Assembly: GCA_017303715.1 (NCBI GenBank)
Contig: JAFLBZ010000020.1
Coordinates: 1 to 64,000 of the forward strand
Reading direction: 5' to 3'
DNA length: 64,000 nucleotides
Origin: Rhodothermia bacterium
GTDB taxonomy: Bacteria; Bacteroidota; Rhodothermia; Rhodothermales; UBA2364
The translations under genes and the position numbers were made by a program. Numbering within the stretch: the stretch's first letter is position 1; every line of letters begins with the position of its first letter. Shown piece after piece: positions 55,701-64,000 of the stretch. A model generated the notes under the pieces. It saw nothing but the letters and a program-made list of their open reading frames with translations. It ran no database searches and had not been told where the DNA came from.

Positions 55701-58700
55701 AGCCTATATTACCGTCAGGATTTACTCGTTGGGCGTTGGAGAGTTTTCAAGTCTTTTCGGATCGTACGGTGATGGGTGGAACGGTCACCTTGCCTAATGC
55801 GGTTTTAAAAGAAAATGCAATTTTGGTTTATCGCATTAAAGCGCTTCAACAAAGTACGGTCTATTCAAACCCGATTGTACTTTCACACAAACCCGTAAAT
55901 GCCCGCATTGAGGTTCTTTCTCCAAACCCGGCGATCTTGCTCCCCTTGAACGGTGGTGCCAAGGTAAGTTTTAAAGGAAAATTAGACCCAAGCACGGAGG
56001 GGGCTTGGCAAAATGCAAACTTGGTCTATTCAAAAATTTATGACAAAAACCTAAAACCGACAGAGATTAATACCCAAGATGATGCTGAGCGCATTTTCGG
56101 GTTAGCTTCTGATGGTAGTTTGCGTTTTCCGAAAAGACCAGATATCCAAAACATCGCCTTGTCTCCGAATGCCACTGGCGAGTTACAGGTCTCCGATGAA
56201 ACCTTTCCAGACATTGGGCAAGACTATTGGGTGATGTACCAATTTTATGGAGACTTTTCAAAAGGTTCAGCACCCGCGACTACTTTTTTTTCGCCGATTG
56301 GCAAGATTCAAATAAAGTCTAAAGGCTTTTTCAACCTAAATGTATTAGGCTATGCGCCGCGTTTGAAAACTTCTGCCAATACGTTAACCTATACCTTTGA
56401 TTATAACTTGGGTAGTTTAGGAGCAGAAAACTTTACCTTCCAATTAGAAGGTTTTTACAAAGAACTGCTTGCTCCCAATGAAACCACAGCGGAAAACAAA
56501 ACCACACTTTTCAACCAATTAACGACCGCGTTTGAAAACCAAACCACACCTACTGGATTTCAGACTTGGACCGAAGACTTGTCCAATCCCGCTGGAAAAA
56601 CTGGACAAATGAAGTTGCCCAGTGAGTGGTTAGAAAATGCCTTAGTCGGCTTTAGGCTCAAAGCCACAAGTGGATACTATACGTTTTATACCGAACCAGC
56701 CATTTTTGAATATCAACCTAAAGAACTCAAACCCCGGCTTAGCGTCACAGAGCCTATAAGTATGGGGATGCAAACCGCTACTGCCGGACCTGACTTCGTA
56801 AAGTTTACGGTCAAGCCAGAACCCGTTTTCCCTAATGAACAAGCAGATCTCAAAGGAAAATGGGAAAGCATAACTTTAGAAGTGGTGACTGTCTATGACC
56901 AAACCCTTCCCAGCAATACCATTAAATCCCAAGCCGATTTCGAGGCGTATTTAGCAAAAGGGAAAGGGTGGGGAGCATTTGACAAACAAGTTCTGGCGTA
57001 TGAAGAAATCCGCACACCAAGTCAGTATGCAGATTTTATGGAAAACGCCACCTTAAGTTATCCTGCGTATAAATTTGCCCGCTTAGGAACTGATTATTGG
57101 GTAGTACTACGTTTTAAAGGGGTTTTTGTTAAAAACATCAATGGTCTGCCACAACAAAGTACATGGTATTCAGATTTGGTGCATTACGAAGTGAAAGAAC
57201 CCGAAAATCCACCTAATAAGCCAGGGATAAACCTAAAATATCCTTCGGCCAAACCTGTAACCAAAGCCTCCGAAGAACCATTGGGTGACCATTTTGCGGC
57301 AAAGGTTAATCCCCTCACCGGTTGGAGCCAAATCCAAATGGAGGTCATATATTTGACGGATAAAAGCGTAAGCCCAAGCTCGCTCTTGGACTTAACCTAT
57401 TTCCAGTCGTATTTCTACCGCACAAATCAATCTGCAATCCTCAATGTTTCAAAAGATGCACAAGGCAACATCACATACTCAAACTTGGAGTTGCCAAATT
57501 TAGGAACCGATTATTATGCTATTTATCGGTATGTTGGACGTGGGAACGTACCATGTTGTTCGGACATTGGCATTGTATATGTACCAAAATCCACGCCTAA
57601 ACTTAAACCGGTTGCTTCGCTCACCAGTCATGGCAACGGCATAAATAACAGAACGTCTGGTACAAATGAATCGTTTACGGGGCAAATCACCCCTTATTTA
57701 CAAGGCAATACCGATAAGACCAAAGGAATTTGGCAAAATGTGAAGTTCCAGATGGTGACCTCTAAAAACTCTGACGCCCTCTTGGGTGAATTGACCCAAA
57801 CCAAAAAAGGAGTCGCATTTTATCAAGGAGCCTTTACCAAACTCGTCAACACGGCCGCAGATACGAAGTCGGGTTTAATTCTCATAGAGGTTGACGTCAA
57901 TCCAGATGCCACAGGCGGACTTTCCATCTCGCAATTCATGACCGAGCATGGTTATCAATATTCAGCCGTTGCCCGCTTTATTGGAACCTTCATCTCAGAG
58001 CGTGATGGTGAAGTCACCGAGCAAACCATTGCTACCACCCACACTGTATTTGATATTGCCACCAATGCCCGTCTTGGTATTTCGGTAGAAGGCTATACCC
58101 CCAATATGGTATTAGGCCAAAAAAACCAAGATTTCGAGATTAACTCGGTGGTATTAAATGAATTAAACAATGTACAAATACATATAGCTTATTACCCCAT
58201 GCCCGATAATGCCACGATGAGCATGTCGGTTGAACTTCGGGACTTAAAGTCGGCGGTTGAGGGCGTTGTGTATGGCAACGCGGCATTACCTACGCGATAC
58301 AAAACATGGACACAGCCCATTGTGGACTTTAAATCTGGAAAGGGTCGTATGGCATTTAGCGACTCTACTGTTTTCCGTGCAGCGTTTGCATATTGGGTTT
58401 CTGCAGACTTCAATGAAGTAAGTTTTAAGAGCAATCCCGTCTTTTTGGATTTGACGATTCCCCGTCCGGAACCAAAATATAATGTGGCACAAATCCAACC
58501 TAAAACAGACGAAATAAAAACTGTAGATGCGGGTAGTGTACAAACCTTCCGCATTAAAACCTCCCCTTGGGATGTTTATAACGACCAAAAAACAACGGAC
58601 AGATGGGATCGGGTAAGTATGCAGGTGGTCTATGTCTGGGATGATTACCCTACCAATGTCGTAACGACCCAAGAAGAGTTCAATAAACTCTTTAATGAAA

Positions 58701-61700
58701 AAGAAATCCGAGGCACTTCCCTGACTAAAATGCGCACGGAGGAAGTCAATGCACGATGGTTGTTAAATGGTGAATTAGAAGTCCCTTCGTATGCGTTCCA
58801 AGAAATTGGACGCGACTACTGGGTGGTGATTCGTTTTAGAGGGGTCTATCTTAAAGGGAGTAATGCCTTTGGAACGGGCAACCAAAATGAAGTCTTTAGC
58901 AAGCCAGTACATTTCAAAATCAAAACCAAGGCTACGTTTTCTGCGAGTATGAAGAACTACAAAAAGCGGATGGCGATTAATAAACGGGAACAGGTTTTTG
59001 AGTTTGAGGCAGATCCACCGAACCTCTTAAAAAATGTGGAATTGATTGGCTTGTATAAAAATTTGGCTCCAGAAGATACCAGCCAAACGGATGTCCTTAC
59101 CGCGTTTCGCAAAATGGACGATGCCTTTGATGAAATGGAAGAAGATGCGGACGAATCGCCGGACGGCTATCAATACTGGCAACAAACCATTCCCAACCTT
59201 GCCCTCAAGTCGGGAACCTTGAACTTTCCCGACGAAACAACCGAACGGGCCGTTATTGGCTTTGTATTAAGGGGCAATGTAAATGGCGCGGAAATCTATA
59301 CGGAACCTTTACTTTTGGATTACAACCTCCCTTCACCAAGTAACCGAATCTTTACCGTCAAAACGAAAGTAGAAGTAAAAGATGCCCAAAATGTCGTTAT
59401 CGCAAGCCCTGAATGGGATCAGATCAAACCGGAACTTCGCCTTAAAATTGGTCGGCAGACCAAAACCTTTAAGCCAAATTCTTTTAAGGACGGTAATTTG
59501 GTTTTTGCTTTCAAACTGCCTATTGAAGCACAACCAACCAATAAAGGTGCGACGCCATTGCCCTTTACCTTAGAAATAGATGGAGACGTCAACTACACGT
59601 CCGTAGAAGAGACCGGAACCTTAAGCAAGCGAAATGCAGATGTGCCAACCATCACGATCCAAGGAAGGAAGGCGGGTGAATACACGGTAGCAGGACTCGT
59701 TAAAGACTCCGACAGCGACCCCGTGCCGAATGTAGCGTTAAAAATTGCGGTGGATGGACTCAGTACGCCGCCTGCGGATGTAAAAACAGATGCGACGGGC
59801 AAGTTTAAGTTTACGGTTAAACTTCCAACGGCAAAAGTTCCAACAACCAGCAATTCGATTAACTTCACCATATTACCCGTTCTAACCACCACACAAAAGT
59901 TGCTCTATAAGCCAAGCAGTCAAAACGGGGCGTTGGACGGTCGAGACCAAACCAAGCTCTTAATTAAACTTAAGTCCTTGAATGCGTCGGTGATTGCGGG
60001 GACATTGGTATCCAAAGGGGCAAAAAAGCCTGTTCGTATGGCGGAAGTAGCCGTCTATGAAGCAAAAAACCCCAAACACCGCATAAAAAAAGTGATGACA
60101 GATGAGGATGGCCGTTTCTTGGCGGTTGGATTATTAGAGGGCGAATATGTCTTAAAGCTTGAAAAAACAGGCTATAAAACCATTGAAAAATTCCCACTTA
60201 GTGGCGCTGTTAAAGTGGAAACGGGCAAAAAATCGGACCTAAAGGAAGTTCAAATGGAGCTAAAGCCTCTGACGGTTAAAGTTTCCGTGCGTCCGAAAAA
60301 AGGGCCTCTTACCCAAGAACAAACGAATGTATATGTAATCAAAAAAACCGACCTCAACCAATATCAAGAATGGCGGGAGACCAATCCTTTAGCGCGTTTT
60401 GAAACCAGTGGGGTTAAAGTGGTGCAACAAAAACGTGCCAAATTAGACAATAAACCCGTTTCCTTCACCTTCAATGATGTGGACATCGAGCGAACACAAG
60501 ACTCCTACATCTTTATTTCGTCCACTTTAGACCTTAACGACGCTTTAGGAGAACAAACCACGCCGATGGACTCGGTCATCACCATTCGGCAAACAGCTTT
60601 TCCATCCATTTATCTAAAAGGAAAAGTCCTCAAACAAGGCAGTACCACCGGTTTGGCAGGTGTTCCCCTGAAACTCATCACAAAGCAAAATCCACCTAAA
60701 GTCTTTACGGCCAAAACGGATGAAAACGGCGCTTATACGTTCTGCTTGGGCGGTATGACGGCCATGGATTGTTCAGCTGCCATCCGAGATTATGGATTTA
60801 CGGTTGCCGTGGTTATTGCACCTAAAGTACTAACCAGTAAAGACCCCGCTCCGCCCGATAAAGCCTTGTACTCGTGGGATTCCCCAGATGTGGACTTTCC
60901 CACCGATGTCCCAGACTTCAGCGTGGATGCCAAATGGATTTCAGGCGGTGCTAACCCCACTACACCTTTACCTCGCCCCAACAGTAATACGGTTTGGAGT
61001 TCAGAAGAACCAGAACTTGTAGGTAAAGTCACCATTAAGGTACGCTCTTCCGGCCAAGCCGTTGCTGGTGCAAGTGTTGCTTTTGGGGACAACGAGGCTG
61101 AAACCAATGACCAAGGCGAAGCCGTCTTTGAAAAAGTTGAAGAAGACTCCTACGATCTGACCGTAACGGCCCCCGATGGCGCAAACTACGCTATCCAGCC
61201 AACCTCGATTCGGGTGACTTATTCGAGCCGTAGCAATCCCGTTTTTGAGATCACGCAAGAAGCCCAAACGGGCATGGAGGTCTCTGGGCAGGTTGTGGAC
61301 CAAGACAACAAGCCCGTTGCCAAGGCAAATGTATATGTAAAAGGAAATGCCCATATTGCCACCACCACCAAAGACGATGGAAGTTTTTCGCTTTCGGGCG
61401 TGGTGGGCGTGAAAGCGGGCGCTAAACTATTAGACCCTGTCTTGGTCGTGGATGGGGATGGTTATGGGCTAAATGAGCAAACCTTGACCTTTAAAGTTGG
61501 TGGGAGCCAATCGGATGTATTGTTCAAAGTGACCCGAGCCGAAATTACCGAAATTTACGGCTTCCGCGTCAAATATCGCACTGAAGACATCACCAAAACC
61601 ACAAACGGTTGGACAATCAAAGCTGGTTCATTGATCAATATTCCGTCCAATGCGCGGGTAAAGTTTGACGATGAATTAGAACTTCCGTTCAATAACCTGA

Positions 61701-63919
61701 ACCTCAATGCCCAAAAGCGGCCAAGTAGTGTGTTTTCTTTGTCCCTTAGCGAAGTAGCGTTAAAAGCCTTTGGATTTGAAGCCAAAATCTTTAATGATAC
61801 CGGGCTGTTACTGGTTCAAGAAGACTCCAAAACCAAAAAAGGCTACATTAAAGGCAAAATCCAATTCAAAATGAAGGAAGCCTTCCAAGGACATACCTTC
61901 AGCTTTATGGTTTCAGAAGAGCCTTGGCCCGCACCTGCCAAATGTGATGACACAAGTTTGTGTATTACCGCTGGTGAAAATCTTTTGGGCGGTCCTTTAG
62001 AGTATGAAAAAGGCGAAGACTTCCAATTTGGCTCGGCTTCAGGACAAAAAGTAACCAAAAACCTTGCACCAAACGGTAAAAGCCACTTCCTCCAAGATGC
62101 TCCGATAAGCATTATTGGCACACGCATTGACGAAGACGGCGTCTCATACACTGGGCGATTTAAACTTCCCGAAGTCGAAACAGGGGTAAAAGTGGATTTA
62201 GAAGCCGCCTTCGCCGACTGGGGCTTCAATCCCAAAAAGCGTTCGATGAAGTTCCCCAATATTGACGATGCTGAGGCTTCCATCGAACACGAAGCCAGTG
62301 GGCGCTTCCTCCAACTGATGATTAGCAACTTAAAGCTCTACGACGATGGGTTCTACTTAGAGGAAGGTTCCGCTATCTTTAATACCACCGATTCCCGCAA
62401 TAAACCTGCAACGGGCGATGTCACCGAAGGCTACGAGTTTACTTTCCGCGATTGTATGCTCCGAACGAAAGATTTTGCCTTCCGCGTGGGGGAATTAGAA
62501 ATCCCGAACGACAAGGCACTCAAAGTAGGTGGTATGGCCCTCTCGATAGATCGGATTGGGTTTGGCTATGAAAAGGCATTTTACTTTAGAATGGGCGGCG
62601 GACTGACCTTGCCTAAAGTAAACAATGCTGTTGCCATCAATGAATTAGGCTATGATGGTCGAACCCAAAAGATTACGATGGATTTAGGGCTAACCCAACC
62701 CATCAATATTTATTCGATGAAATTGAGTGTGGATCGCCTCGATTTTAATTATTCGTTCTCTACCAAGGCGATGAAACTTGGCTTTGAGGGTGCGGTAAGT
62801 TTGGGTTCTGTGATGAGTTTAGGTGGTTCGATTGCCTTGGAACGGAAAAGTGGGAATTGGGACTTTGCTGTCGAAAAAATCACAGGTAAAGCCAGTCTTG
62901 GCCCTGTTGACGTTGAAGACATCACCATCACCCTTAAAGACGGTACAGTTGGTGGTGGATTTAAAGCAAGTGTGATGAAGAAGCTCGTCTTTGGCGCCTC
63001 GTTCATGTGGCAAAACGAACAAAACTTTGCCTTCTCGGGTACATTTGGAACCCCCATCCCATTTGGTGCTTGGACGTTTGAGCGAGCAACCCTTTCGGTT
63101 AGCCGAGCCTTTAGCACATGGAATGTGGGCATGACGGATGTTGCCTTTAGTTCTGGTGGCCGAAGCCTTACGGTGAAAGGTGGAATCAATGTCACCTTTG
63201 GTGGGGGCTCCACGGTGATTAAAGTCACGGGCGAGGTCTTGCTTTACCAAGAGTCCACCCAAGTTGGCAAGGCAGAGGTCGTCATAGATACTGAAGTTGG
63301 CATTACAGGCAGCGTAAAAATAACGGGCTTTAGCGATCCTTCCTTGCGCGAGATGGTGGCGTTTAAACGTGAACCGAATGTCTCCTTTGCGGTCATTTGG
63401 GGCGGTTCTGGGGATAAGTACTGGTACTTTGGCGGTGGCTTGGATGTTACATTAGCCAAGCTCATTGATGCATCAGCCTATATCTTTATTGGAGAAAATG
63501 CCGATGGTTTATTAAGCCAAGCTTCGTCCATTGCCGAAAAATTCCCTGCCCATCCGAAGGGTAAATTGAATGGTATTTATGCAGGTGGCGTGGTTGGTGC
63601 GAGCTTTAATGTATGGCCTATCTCGGCAGGGGGCGGTATTGGGCTATACTTTTTAGGGGATGTGAACGCCATTGCAGGAGGATTTTATTATTCCCTGTAT
63701 GGTGGCGTGGATTTGCTCATTATTTCGGGCAAAATGGGCTTCACCCTCACAACCGAGATGAACAAAACCAAAGGGCAAGCCCTCTACATAAATGGCACGG
63801 CGAGTGCCTATGTACGGGCCTGTTTAAATCTCTTGTTTACCAAAATATGTAAAAGTATCAGTATTAGCGTTTATGCCCGTACAGAGAATGGAAGCATAAA
63901 ATATGGTCTAAAATGGTAA
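52793..63919 (+). CDS. Giant secreted modular protein, 3708 aa
   Basis: The ATG at 52793 starts a signal peptide (MRKLFAFLTFWLLAFNAVQA). By rough residue: 20-180 N-terminal domain; 185-300 FN3-like (PRLLYPTDGQTL, YAWQVASVDAEGE), reminiscent of TANFOR-type Bacteroidota proteins. From about 315 to 2185 two module types alternate. Type A (eight copies, starting near 315, 469, 752, 1037, 1312, 1476, 1606, 1896) usually ends in G-x-DYWVV-x-RF-x-G. Type B (five copies, near 609, 903, 1177, 1757, 2046) has a GWYK core and a GY/F-x-x-W segment. Five carboxypeptidase-regulatory-like domains follow (about 2296, 2398, 2606, 2743, 2828). About 2920-3708 is Gly-rich beta-strand repeats ending in aromatic KYGLKW, possibly membrane-anchored. 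No T9SS tail and no enzyme motif. Function unknown; adhesion or surface coat is a guess. Confidence 0.85.
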   Translation: MRKLFAFLTFWLLAFNAVQAQWSLTLSGIPYVAPPNLTRDMIDGYRMTGRVNLVYGQTTPATVQFHLAVYTNYTKLSPVNGAAPGLGSVLSTIQTQTGSSVNKLIGLASSDPVTLTGPLNSSQTFETFWETYNFSASYTPDLDSKLSSGQIMEGTHAVYMWVTEGGGAPLAYDGRIYTVSSPSAPRLLYPTDGQTLASKTTPDFRWAPVSASYPISSVFYRLRIVEVLTGQSAVVAMRSNAVYYEATTRNLTQHRYDLTQPELLPSRTYAWQVASVDAEGEPLSSTYESEVFSFITPEDGVSVPPIIPDPPPVKASITLNNALPTAFNQIAATPLGNNFGAKVSPLAAWTDLTLQIIRITDPDFDAQRLRNPDTFESYWFEGNKAGTGSNSPYRIEVLEQTLSYNSQGNLIWGNFNLPKMDVPSYVVFRYTGKNGLHVSDDFEGQNPFITSEIGLAYIPSANIQSIQPKIEVIRPTTGITLQTEAMQSLLFEGKFSPKSINTAQGEWRNAKLQLVAITSPATNGASINSTSAFNDLVAQATNNATGIHLLETPITFDENGTASIPEIPLPEAGQNYWVVYRFIGEFVHGEDFLTIPSRIGQIEIQKTQRSLSLAVEGFSARGTLRRKTQAFSFKATPASLLTENYLAQSSLSLVGWYKEVQGTDSTATARRRAFNEISSLFGGRTTNPQLPNGYTEWVQHLTDPNSGIGTLSLPFDVEKALVVYRLAWHVGLETLYSAPIYLYYDGSLSYLAPEIVLDDNPASDPVEVNASNAFTTLSGSLTPFKASNNDSQKGIWKNLQVEVLQITDAKINPQTLSENTEFDRYLAQGQNNNHPTLKTIILPLAAPNSNRFSGSGSFTMNATSDYQVAIRVTATFEVEVDGVLRSEKVYTPIQWRNVNVKAPLTLVVEGHKQGAEINDHYQNFTYEGEGLSNPNFEGWYKILTPEENTETAKQTLINGLITALDAKPAQPILPSGFTRWALESFQVFSDRTVMGGTVTLPNAVLKENAILVYRIKALQQSTVYSNPIVLSHKPVNARIEVLSPNPAILLPLNGGAKVSFKGKLDPSTEGAWQNANLVYSKIYDKNLKPTEINTQDDAERIFGLASDGSLRFPKRPDIQNIALSPNATGELQVSDETFPDIGQDYWVMYQFYGDFSKGSAPATTFFSPIGKIQIKSKGFFNLNVLGYAPRLKTSANTLTYTFDYNLGSLGAENFTFQLEGFYKELLAPNETTAENKTTLFNQLTTAFENQTTPTGFQTWTEDLSNPAGKTGQMKLPSEWLENALVGFRLKATSGYYTFYTEPAIFEYQPKELKPRLSVTEPISMGMQTATAGPDFVKFTVKPEPVFPNEQADLKGKWESITLEVVTVYDQTLPSNTIKSQADFEAYLAKGKGWGAFDKQVLAYEEIRTPSQYADFMENATLSYPAYKFARLGTDYWVVLRFKGVFVKNINGLPQQSTWYSDLVHYEVKEPENPPNKPGINLKYPSAKPVTKASEEPLGDHFAAKVNPLTGWSQIQMEVIYLTDKSVSPSSLLDLTYFQSYFYRTNQSAILNVSKDAQGNITYSNLELPNLGTDYYAIYRYVGRGNVPCCSDIGIVYVPKSTPKLKPVASLTSHGNGINNRTSGTNESFTGQITPYLQGNTDKTKGIWQNVKFQMVTSKNSDALLGELTQTKKGVAFYQGAFTKLVNTAADTKSGLILIEVDVNPDATGGLSISQFMTEHGYQYSAVARFIGTFISERDGEVTEQTIATTHTVFDIATNARLGISVEGYTPNMVLGQKNQDFEINSVVLNELNNVQIHIAYYPMPDNATMSMSVELRDLKSAVEGVVYGNAALPTRYKTWTQPIVDFKSGKGRMAFSDSTVFRAAFAYWVSADFNEVSFKSNPVFLDLTIPRPEPKYNVAQIQPKTDEIKTVDAGSVQTFRIKTSPWDVYNDQKTTDRWDRVSMQVVYVWDDYPTNVVTTQEEFNKLFNEKEIRGTSLTKMRTEEVNARWLLNGELEVPSYAFQEIGRDYWVVIRFRGVYLKGSNAFGTGNQNEVFSKPVHFKIKTKATFSASMKNYKKRMAINKREQVFEFEADPPNLLKNVELIGLYKNLAPEDTSQTDVLTAFRKMDDAFDEMEEDADESPDGYQYWQQTIPNLALKSGTLNFPDETTERAVIGFVLRGNVNGAEIYTEPLLLDYNLPSPSNRIFTVKTKVEVKDAQNVVIASPEWDQIKPELRLKIGRQTKTFKPNSFKDGNLVFAFKLPIEAQPTNKGATPLPFTLEIDGDVNYTSVEETGTLSKRNADVPTITIQGRKAGEYTVAGLVKDSDSDPVPNVALKIAVDGLSTPPADVKTDATGKFKFTVKLPTAKVPTTSNSINFTILPVLTTTQKLLYKPSSQNGALDGRDQTKLLIKLKSLNASVIAGTLVSKGAKKPVRMAEVAVYEAKNPKHRIKKVMTDEDGRFLAVGLLEGEYVLKLEKTGYKTIEKFPLSGAVKVETGKKSDLKEVQMELKPLTVKVSVRPKKGPLTQEQTNVYVIKKTDLNQYQEWRETNPLARFETSGVKVVQQKRAKLDNKPVSFTFNDVDIERTQDSYIFISSTLDLNDALGEQTTPMDSVITIRQTAFPSIYLKGKVLKQGSTTGLAGVPLKLITKQNPPKVFTAKTDENGAYTFCLGGMTAMDCSAAIRDYGFTVAVVIAPKVLTSKDPAPPDKALYSWDSPDVDFPTDVPDFSVDAKWISGGANPTTPLPRPNSNTVWSSEEPELVGKVTIKVRSSGQAVAGASVAFGDNEAETNDQGEAVFEKVEEDSYDLTVTAPDGANYAIQPTSIRVTYSSRSNPVFEITQEAQTGMEVSGQVVDQDNKPVAKANVYVKGNAHIATTTKDDGSFSLSGVVGVKAGAKLLDPVLVVDGDGYGLNEQTLTFKVGGSQSDVLFKVTRAEITEIYGFRVKYRTEDITKTTNGWTIKAGSLINIPSNARVKFDDELELPFNNLNLNAQKRPSSVFSLSLSEVALKAFGFEAKIFNDTGLLLVQEDSKTKKGYIKGKIQFKMKEAFQGHTFSFMVSEEPWPAPAKCDDTSLCITAGENLLGGPLEYEKGEDFQFGSASGQKVTKNLAPNGKSHFLQDAPISIIGTRIDEDGVSYTGRFKLPEVETGVKVDLEAAFADWGFNPKKRSMKFPNIDDAEASIEHEASGRFLQLMISNLKLYDDGFYLEEGSAIFNTTDSRNKPATGDVTEGYEFTFRDCMLRTKDFAFRVGELEIPNDKALKVGGMALSIDRIGFGYEKAFYFRMGGGLTLPKVNNAVAINELGYDGRTQKITMDLGLTQPINIYSMKLSVDRLDFNYSFSTKAMKLGFEGAVSLGSVMSLGGSIALERKSGNWDFAVEKITGKASLGPVDVEDITITLKDGTVGGGFKASVMKKLVFGASFMWQNEQNFAFSGTFGTPIPFGAWTFERATLSVSRAFSTWNVGMTDVAFSSGGRSLTVKGGINVTFGGGSTVIKVTGEVLLYQESTQVGKAEVVIDTEVGITGSVKITGFSDPSLREMVAFKREPNVSFAVIWGGSGDKYWYFGGGLDVTLAKLIDASAYIFIGENADGLLSQASSIAEKFPAHPKGKLNGIYAGGVVGASFNVWPISAGGGIGLYFLGDVNAIAGGFYYSLYGGVDLLIISGKMGFTLTTEMNKTKGQALYINGTASAYVRACLNLLFTKICKSISISVYARTENGSIKYGLKW

Positions 63920-63924
63920 TAGAC

Positions 63925-64000
63925 ATGAAAACAAACCTGATGATCAAATACATGATGGCTTTGGGGCTATGGTGCATTACAATACTTGTGGCCCAAGCCC
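63925..64000 (+). CDS. Start of a secreted protein, cut by the window edge
   Basis: An ATG five bases after the giant gene's stop codon opens a frame that stays open to the window end. The 25 visible residues (MKTNLMIKYMMALGLWCITI, then LVAQA) form a complete signal peptide. It is evidently the third gene of the barrel/giant-protein operon. Confidence 0.7.
   Translation, partial: MKTNLMIKYMMALGLWCITILVAQA

Overview
The window looks like a chromosomal segment of a member of the Bacteroidota/Rhodothermota group. The evidence is several C-terminal type IX secretion (T9SS) sorting domains of the YPNPFNPSTTI type, a PorV-like barrel, a TonB-dependent receptor with a carboxypeptidase-regulatory-like N-terminus, a LytTR response regulator, class 2-type PyrD, and many lipoproteins. 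Most of the window is of medium GC. The left end (about 1-1230) and the GH53/histidine-kinase area (about 40690-44070) are visibly A+T-richer. I see no rRNA, tRNA, CRISPR array or intact insertion sequence.

Left end (1-1925): a small secreted beta-barrel-like protein, a possible 58-aa secreted ORF overlapping it, a broken gene end, and about 0.8 kb of non-coding, repeat-like DNA.

Main locus (1926-26965, all on the minus strand): thirteen tightly packed genes read LacI regulator -> CBM9-like T9SS protein -> TonB-dependent receptor -> 1074-aa T9SS surface protein -> PorV-like barrel -> GH144 (T9SS) -> GH144-SGNH lipoprotein -> ABC solute-binding lipoprotein -> two ABC permeases -> 1013-aa (alpha/alpha)6-barrel glycosidase-like protein -> GH94 1,2-beta-oligoglucan phosphorylase -> GH1 beta-glucosidase. 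The gaps are at most about 115 bp and several are ATGA overlaps. I read it as a beta-1,2-glucan utilisation locus: outside cleavage by GH144, passage through the TonB receptor, periplasmic trimming, ABC import, cytosolic phosphorolysis by GH94, and final hydrolysis by GH1. It has no SusD and no ABC ATPase. Palindromic LacI-type operators lie just upstream of lacI.

Middle (27381-41754): an SMC chromosome-condensation protein; a second sugar ABC importer in which the binding protein is fused to one permease and the other permease has a large periplasmic insertion; pyrD; a small outer-membrane barrel; a DsbA-like thiol oxidoreductase; a small secreted protein with six 11-residue VDHFPD repeats; a galactokinase-family kinase; a PhoU protein; and a GH53 endo-galactanase lipoprotein.

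Right part (42082-64000): a TPR histidine kinase (HisKA_2 type), a CapA-like metallophosphatase, a run of four small secreted proteins or lipoproteins (three of them paralogous), a LytTR response regulator, a GHL10/DUF187 T9SS glycosidase, an outer-membrane barrel, a 3708-aa giant secreted protein of alternating repeat modules, and the start of one more secreted protein. Direct repeats GGGACGAA with 21-bp spacing, the layout expected for LytTR dimers, occur twice beside the regulator gene and once upstream of the barrel/giant-protein genes. This suggests that one two-component system controls both the small secreted proteins and the giant surface protein.
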